DNA of 64,000 bases from Basidiobolus meristosporus CBS 931.73 (lineage: Eukaryota > Basidiobolomycota > Basidiobolomycetes > Basidiobolales > Basidiobolaceae), in the NCBI GenBank assembly GCA_002104905.1, contig MCFE01000132.1, positions 62,001-126,000 of the forward strand, given 5' to 3'. Of the stretch, positions 58,060-64,000 are shown piece after piece (positions within the stretch are counted from its first letter, which is position 1; each line of letters starts with the position of its first letter). The notes under the pieces were generated by a model. The model saw only the letters and a list, made by a program, of their open reading frames with translations, was not told the DNA's origin and searched no databases. The position numbers and the translations under genes were made by a program.

Positions 58060-59596
58060 ATGTCTCTCTCACTCCTGAAATCCTCCTCTTTATACAGAGC
58101 TGTAGCCTCTCAAGCAGCAAGAGCTCTCCCTTCCCTCAGGGGTATGAGCACTCATGCTAACGCTGCCTGCGAAGAGAGTGAACCCGCTTTCCTCGGCTGT
58201 GTTGAGCAGTTCTTCGACAAAGCTGCCGCTGTGAGTGGTGTCAAGCCTGAGACTCTTGCTGCCATCAAGAGAGTCGATGCTGTGCTCAGTGTCACCTTCC
58301 CCATCGAGCTCGAGAATGGCAAGACCGAGATTGTTCGTGGCTACCGTGCTCAGCACTCTCACCACCGTCTCCCGGTCAAGGGTGGCATCCGTTATGCCGA
58401 CGAGGTTGACATGCAAGAGGTCGAGGCCTTGGCCTCCCTCATGACCTACAAGTGTGCTGTTGTCGATGTCCCATTCGGCGGAGCCAAGGGTGGTGTGGCC
58501 ATCAACCCCAAGAAGTACAGCACCCGTGAGTTGGAGCGCATCACTCGTCGCTTTCGCCCTCGAGCTCTGCCAGAAGAACTTCATTGGCCCTGGCATCGAT
58601 GTCCCCGCGCCTGATGTAGGCACTGGAGGCCGCGAGATGTCCTGGATCATGGACACCTATCGCCAGTTCAACCCCACCGACATCAACTCTGCCGGGTGCA
58701 TCACCGGAAAGCCAGTCAACCAAGGTGGTGTCCGTGGCCGCACCGAGGCCACTGGTCTTGGCGTGTACTATGGTGTCCGCGAGTTCCTCAAGTACGACGA
58801 GGTCCAGAAGCAAACTGGCCTCACTGGGGACATCGAAGGCAAGCGTGTCGTCATCCAAGGTTTCGGCAATGTTGGCTACTGGGCCGCCAAGTTCTTCGAG
58901 GCCAACGGAGCCAAGATTGTCGGTGTTGCTGACCAAGACTGCGGTATCTACAACGAGCAGGGCATCAACATCGATGAGCTGCAGGAGTACAAGAGCGCCA
59001 AGGGTGTCCTTGGTGGCTACAGCTCTGGCACCATTGTTCCCGAGTCCATCAAGCTCATTGAAGCTGAGTGTGATGTGTTGATCCCTGCCGCCCTCGAGCG
59101 TCAAATTGGCCTCAAGAATGTCAACCGCATCAAGGCCAAGGTCATTGGCGAGGGCGCCAACGGTCCCATCACCCCTGCCGCCCACGACATTCTGGTCAAG
59201 AATGGTCGTGTTGTCGTTCCTGACTTGTTGCTCAACGCCGGTGGCGTGTGCGTGTCATACTTCGAGTGGCTCAAGAACATCTCTCACATCCGCTTCGGCC
59301 GCATGAACAAGAAGTGGGATGAGCAAGGCAAGGCCCAACTCTTGTCCCTTGTCGAGGAGAACGCCGGTCGCAAGCTCACCGTCACTGAGCGCCAGCAGGT
59401 GATCCACGGGGCTGAGGAGCATGAGCTTGTGTACTCTGGCTTGGAGGACACCATGATCAAGGCCTGTGAGGAGACCAGAGTTACGGCCAACGAGTTCGGC
59501 AACATCGACTACCGTACTGCAGCTATTGCCAATGCCATTCGCAAGATTGCCTCGGTCTCCGAAGGCTCCGGTTCTCTCTTCACTAACCGCGGTTAG
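58060..59596 (+). CDS. Mitochondrial glutamate dehydrogenase GDH3, one frameshift
   Basis: The start at 58060 gives the leader MSLSLLKSSSLYRAVASQAA, almost that of GDH4. One extra base lies at TC 58554-58555 (CTTTCGCC, where sisters have CTTTGCC or CTTCGCC), shifting the frame within RRFALELC. Removing one base gives 511 residues with all motifs (KGGIRY, YKCAVVD, GFGNVG, EGANGP). It ends NRG-TAG. Body sequence is almost identical to GDH2 and GDH4. The frameshift is most likely a consensus error. Confidence 0.86.
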
Positions 59597-60426
59597 ATAC
59601 CCCCAACCGCAAACAATATCATAATAATTAGGCATTCACTTTTCCCCATAATTTACAATAAACCAATCTCTGCATTAAAAATTTCGATAGCGTGAAAGTC
59701 CAACTTATGTGGATAGCGAGATGCTGTAAATTGTTCAAGTCACGCAATAGGCGCATAAAATTTTGAGAGATTTGATGAGCCAACGTAATTATTACTACTG
59801 TGGACTGCCGAACGGCAGGTACTGTACCACTTATTGAGGACGGATAATGGGATTGATTGCACAAGAACGCCTACCTAATCTTGGTTCCCAGGGGTCGGTT
59901 AAGGAATAAGCTGATGTTCCATAGTTTACTTTTCTCATTACCTGGAAAGTGATTTAATGAGTTCCGAATCTCTCCTGAGGGATTAACATCACGAGGTTAC
60001 AACGGGTCGCACATTCTGTAAAGATCCTTGGACTATCATTGTTTGCAGTACATTTGAGCAAGAATGATCCAATAAGTGGTACACCACATTATGTTTGATC
60101 CGAAAAAACTGAGGGCAAATCATCCCAGTAATCAGTAGGTTGGCTCGAGTGAGAACTGGGTGTACTAGACTTGCATCCATCTCATCAAGTCTATCCAGAT
60201 AGCGATGCACATGATGTAAATGAAGTTGCACGTTTTGGGTTCGGCTACTAGTCTATTTTGTCTGTGATACGAAAGATAAGGTCCATTCACACCGGAGCAA
60301 AACCGTGGCGCACCTAATTCGATCGGAGTGCGTTTAGAGTTACATAGATGGGTCAACAATCTGTGATTAGATGACTTACGAGGGGGGGAAGCTATCTAGA
60401 TACGTGCATGTACATCAGAGTTCAAG
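59597..60426. other. Spacer GDH3-GDH4, no gene seen
   Basis: No conserved frame and no recognised repeat. Confidence 0.5.
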
Positions 60427-60434
60427 TATAAAAA
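60427..60434 (+). promoter_or_regulatory. TATA box of GDH4
   Basis: TATAAAAA lies 45 bp before the ATG. Confidence 0.65.
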
Positions 60435-60471
60435 GAGTTGTCGTGTGTTTGAGAAGGTAGCAACAATTAAG

Positions 60472-62008
60472 ATGTCCCTATCACTCTTAAAATCCTCCTC
60501 TTTGTATAGAACTGTAGTCTCTCAAGCAGCAAGAGCTCTCCCTTCCCTCAGGGGTATGAGCACTCATGCTAACGCTGCCTGCGAAGAGAGTGAACCCGCT
60601 TTCCTCGGCTGTGTTGAGCAGTTCTTCGACAAAGCTGCCGCTTGTGAGTGGTGTCAAGCCTGAGACTCTTGCTGCCATCAAGAGAGTCGATGCTGTGCTC
60701 AGTGTCACCTTCCCCATCGAGCTCGAGAATGGCAAGACCGAGATTGTTCGTGGCTACCGTGCTCAGCACTCTCACCACCGTCTCCCGGTCAAGGGTGGCA
60801 TCCGTTATGCCGATGAGGTTGACATGCAAGAGGTCGAGGCCTTGGCCTCCCTCATGACCTACAAGTGTGCTGTTGTCGATGTCCCATTCGGCGGAGCCAA
60901 GGGTGGTGTGGCCATCAACCCCAAGAAGTACAGCACCCGTGAGTTGGAGCGCATCACTCGTCGCTTTGCCCTCGAGCTCTGCCAGAAGAACTTCATTGGC
61001 CCTGGCATCGATGTCCCCGCGCCTGATGTAGGCACTGGAGGCCGCGAGATGTCCTGGATCATGGACACCTATCGCCAGTTCAACCCCACCGACATCAACT
61101 CTGCCGGGTGCATCACCGGAAAGCCAGTCAACCAAGGTGGTGTCCGTGGCCGTACCGAGGCCACTGGTCTTGGCGTGTACTATGGTGTCCGCGAGTTCCT
61201 CAAGTACGACGAGGTCCAGAAGCAAACTGGCCTCACTGGGGACATCGAAGGCAAGCGTGTTGTCATCCAAGGTTTCGGCAATGTTGGCTACTGGGCCGCC
61301 AAGTTCTTCGAGGCCAACGGAGCCAAGATTGTCGGTGTTGCTGACCAAGACTGCGGTATCTACAACGAGCAGGGCATCAACATCGATGAGCTGCAAGAGT
61401 ACAAGAGTGCCAATGGAATTCTCGGAGGATATAGCAACGGCACCATTGTTCCCGAGTCCATCAAGCTCATTGAAGCTGAGTGTGATGTGTTGATCCCTGC
61501 CGCCCTCGAGCGTCAAATTGGCCTCAAGAATGTCAACCGCATCAAGGCCAAGGTCATTGGCGAGGGCGCCAACGGTCCCATCACCCCTGCTGCCCACGAC
61601 ATTCTGGTCAAGAATGGCCGTGTTGTCGTTCCTGACTTGTTACTCAACGCCGGTGGCGTGTGCGTGTCATACTTCGAGTGGCTCAAGAACATCTCTCACA
61701 TCCGCTTCGGCCGCATGAACAAGAAGTGGGATGAGCAAGGCAAGGCCCAACTCTTGTCCCTTGTCGAGGAGAACGCTGGTCGCAAGCTCACCGTCACTGA
61801 GCGCCAGCAGGTGATCCACGGGGCTGAGGAGCATGAGCTTGTGTACTCTGGCTTGGAGGACACCATGATCAAGGCCTGTGAGGAGACCAGAGTTACGGCC
61901 AACGAGTTCGGCAACATCGACTACCGTACTGCAGCTATTGCCAATGCCATCCGTAAGATTGCCGCCGTCTCGGAAGGATCCGGCTCTCTCTTCACTAACC
62001 GCGGTTAA
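60472..62008 (+). CDS. Mitochondrial glutamate dehydrogenase GDH4, early frameshift and diverged patch
   Basis: Leader MSLSLLKSSSLYRTVVSQAA. An extra T at 60642-60643 (GCTTGTG for GCTGTG) breaks the frame in DKAAAVSG, after which the rest is open to TAA at 62006. Without it the protein is 511 residues. A patch at about 61410-61440 encodes NGILGGYSNG where all sisters encode [10 protein letters not shown]. It differs at many bases inside otherwise near-identical sequence, a short conversion tract or an old remnant. All catalytic and dinucleotide motifs are present. Confidence 0.86.
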
Positions 62009-62284
62009 GAACCAATAATTTTTTCATACATATTAAGCATTCACTTCTCCCCATACATTTTCAGTAAATTCAAAGTCATCAACCATTAGGCATTTCAAAT
62101 TATTGTTAAGGCTGCATTTTGATCGATCCGCAAGTATGCACCGAATAGTTTGTGGGGGTTATCAGAGGTTTCATCTTGAATGTGGTTGACGGAGATGACC
62201 GGAATGGGATGTTACCCGAATTAAGGTTTTTGCTATGTTTGCAACATACAGATTCTTGAGAGGCCATATTTCATTTAACAGAAT
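62009..62284. other. Spacer, no gene seen
   Basis: GDH4 3' flank; no frame of note. Confidence 0.5.
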
Positions 62285-62473
62285 ATGTATAGCATAGCAA
62301 TCTCCGGTTTCACTGCTTACAGTGTGAGCAACGTGACCGATCAGGCATCTCCCTCTGAGAGTTTGCTTGCCGAGATACGGACTGGTAATACATTGATTGT
62401 GGATATCAGCTACGAACATTGTGTGTACCCTTTTGCCTTGGATCCTCGTGACGGACCAAAATATACTGAATGA
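62285..62473 (+). other. Small open frame, unrecognised
   Basis: 62 codons from ATG to TGA, MYSIAISGFTAYSVSNVTDQ at the start, one cysteine. It shows weak similarity to the fragment at 57540-57650. There is no clear promoter. It may be part of a larger broken gene. Confidence 0.25.
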
Positions 62474-62700
62474 TACTGATTGTTCCCAAAGTTGCAACAA
62501 TTAAGATTAACATAAAATTATGTTGAGAAAGTAAGCTATTTCTGGTACTGTAGTTTGCGCTACAGCTACAACCAAGTAACCCGCATGGCTAGTCCAATAT
62601 ATATTTGGGATGATCTGGGCAGTAGAATGACCTAAATGCGTGTATAACCTGATTACAAGATGATCTCAACTTAGGAGGTAAGGTTAATTATTAGGGTTAG

Positions 62701-63075
62701 CAAACTGGCCTCACTGGTGACATCGAAGGCAAGCGTGTCGTCATCCAAGGTTTCGGCAATGTTGGCTACTGGGCCGCCAAGTTCTTCGAGGCCAACTGGA
62801 GCCAAGATTGTCGGTGTTGCTGACCAAGACTGCGGTATCTACAACGAGCAGGCATCAACATCGATGAGCTGCAAGAGTACAAGAGCGCCAAGGGTGTCCT
62901 TGGTGGCTACAGCTCTGGCACCATTGTCCCAAAGTCCATAGGCCTGTGAGGAGACCAGTATTACAGCCAATGAATTCGGCAACATCGACTACCGTACCGC
63001 TGCTATTGCCAATGCCATTCGCAAGATTGTCACCGTCTCGAAAGGATCTGACTCTCTTCACCATCCGCGGATAAG
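62701..63075 (+). pseudogene. GDH remnant, truncated and internally deleted
   Basis: It starts abruptly inside the dinucleotide-binding region ([13 protein letters not shown]) and runs to the GTIVP segment. It then jumps to ACEETRV-like text and the C-terminal end ([11 protein letters not shown]). An extra base lies at CT 62796-62797 and a G is missing in the GGG near 62851. There is no start, so it cannot make GDH. Confidence 0.9.
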
Positions 63076-63603
63076 CTTACTATAATAATTCTTGGGACGA
63101 CACTTACTGGTAGAATGTACATACAATGCGTCCCCTCGTGTCGAACATTCGTACAGCTTGAACTTTTGGAAAGTGCTCGTTAATAAATAATTCCATTCTA
63201 GCTGCTAAAGATTGATATGATTTTCTATACCCAATATGGCACTTTCGTCATTGTGCTGTCCGTAACGATGCTTACGTCTCATAAAATGTGGTCGATGCGA
63301 AGTCAAGTGAATATGGAGTTCGTAATTTCAACCTCAAGGCTGCTTGGATCTCCTAAATTGTAACACAAATGGTGGCTAATTTTGTATTGTAACTGATAAG
63401 ATCCGTAGAACACAATATTCGTCCACCAGCCTTGGATAGTGAGTAGGTTGCCATAAAAAGGAATCTTGATTTTATTCTACTGAATAGATGCGAGAGATGT
63501 TCACAAGATCACAAAGATCATCTCGGGAAAGGGCTCCTCATCTCTAGATAAATATTAGATGATCATTGGGATGCTAGACCTGGCTCCGATTTCCTCAAAA
63601 CAG
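63076..63603. other. Spacer before GDH5, no gene seen
   Basis: No conserved frame. Confidence 0.5.
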
Positions 63604-63611
63604 TATAAAAG
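63604..63611 (+). promoter_or_regulatory. TATA box of GDH5
   Basis: TATAAAAG lies 57 bp before the ATG. Confidence 0.65.
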
Positions 63612-63660
63612 CTAGTAACCCTCGCCTTATAGTCATCAGCGGTCGCAATCATCAAATACT

Positions 63661-64000
63661 ATGGTTCTTACCACCTTACTTAAATCTGCTGGCTCATTAC
63701 GCAGCGCTGCCCCAAATGTTGTTAGAGCTCTTCCTGCCCTCAGGGGTATGAGCACTCATGCTAACGCTGCCTGCGAAGAGAGTGAACCCGCTTTCCTCGG
63801 CTGTGTTGAGCAGTTCTTCGACAAAGCTGCCGCTGTGAGTGGTGTCAAGTCTGAGACTCTTGCTGCCATCAAGAGAGTCGATGCTGTGCTCAGTGTCACC
63901 TTCCCCATCGAGCTCGAGAATGGCAAGACCGAGATTGTTCGTGGCTACCGTGCCCAGCACTCTCACCACCGTCTCCCGGTCAAGGGTGGCATCCGTTATG
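63661..64000 (+). CDS. Mitochondrial glutamate dehydrogenase GDH5 (5' part, cut by window end)
   Basis: Open from ATG to the edge, 113 codons. The leader MVLTTLLKSAGSLRSAAPNV differs from all other copies. From [15 protein letters not shown] onward the sequence matches the sisters, with one change, SGVKSETL for SGVKPETL. It reaches the KGGIRY region at the edge. No frameshift in the visible part. Confidence 0.9.
   Translation, partial: MVLTTLLKSAGSLRSAAPNVVRALPALRGMSTHANAACEESEPAFLGCVEQFFDKAAAVSGVKSETLAAIKRVDAVLSVTFPIELENGKTEIVRGYRAQHSHHRLPVKGGIRY

Noticed and set aside
1-64000. CRISPR array or bacterial operon features
   Set aside because: No regularly spaced short repeats, and gene structure is eukaryotic throughout.

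Overview
The window reads as a fungal nuclear chromosome segment. Its genes have 50-80 nt GT-AG introns, TATA boxes roughly 45-70 bp before the ATG, AATAAA-type 3' ends, a proteinase K-type secreted protease family, and Ty3- and Ty1/copia-type retrotransposons. The glutamate dehydrogenases are of the animal (GLUD1) type rather than the two types usual in Dikarya, so I infer an early-diverging fungus. The species cannot be named from the sequence.

Layout. (1) Positions 1-25.9 kb are a graveyard of nested retroelements. They include three decayed copies of one Ty3-type family (A), a decayed copia element carrying a solo LTR of its own family, and a nearly complete Ty3-type element (8601-16011) with a one-frameshift, one-stop polyprotein. 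There is also a gag-protease-only relative (16303-19912) with intact ends, a solo LTR of the first family, and a tnp2/CACTA-like transposase remnant. The two younger elements both sit inside the same old family A copy and both made 4-bp target duplications. (2) Positions 25.9-46.3 kb hold three tandem units of about 6-8 kb. Each begins with a copper-chaperone gene (ATX1 type; the first is dead) followed by two or three near-identical secreted subtilisins, seven in all. (3) Positions 47.2-49.4 kb hold a broken D5/SF3-type helicase gene on the minus strand. (4) Positions 50.1-51.9 kb hold a nine-exon stomatin-like (STOML2) gene. (5) Positions 52.2-64 kb are a tandem array of mitochondrial glutamate dehydrogenase genes: four full-length copies, a fifth running off the edge, and two deletion remnants.

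The arrays suggest dosage expansion for protein catabolism: extracellular proteolysis by the subtilisins, and amino-acid nitrogen and carbon release by GDH. That link is inference. Promoters, 5' leaders and 3' UTRs differ between copies while coding bodies stay nearly identical, which points to gene conversion and unequal crossing-over. From promoter and 3' UTR classes, units 1 and 2 look like two different deletion products of a three-subtilisin unit still whole in unit 3.

Most frameshifts in the arrays sit where a wobble base differs (or could differ synonymously) between copies and both bases are present side by side (T and C). They therefore look like consensus errors, and the affected genes are probably intact.
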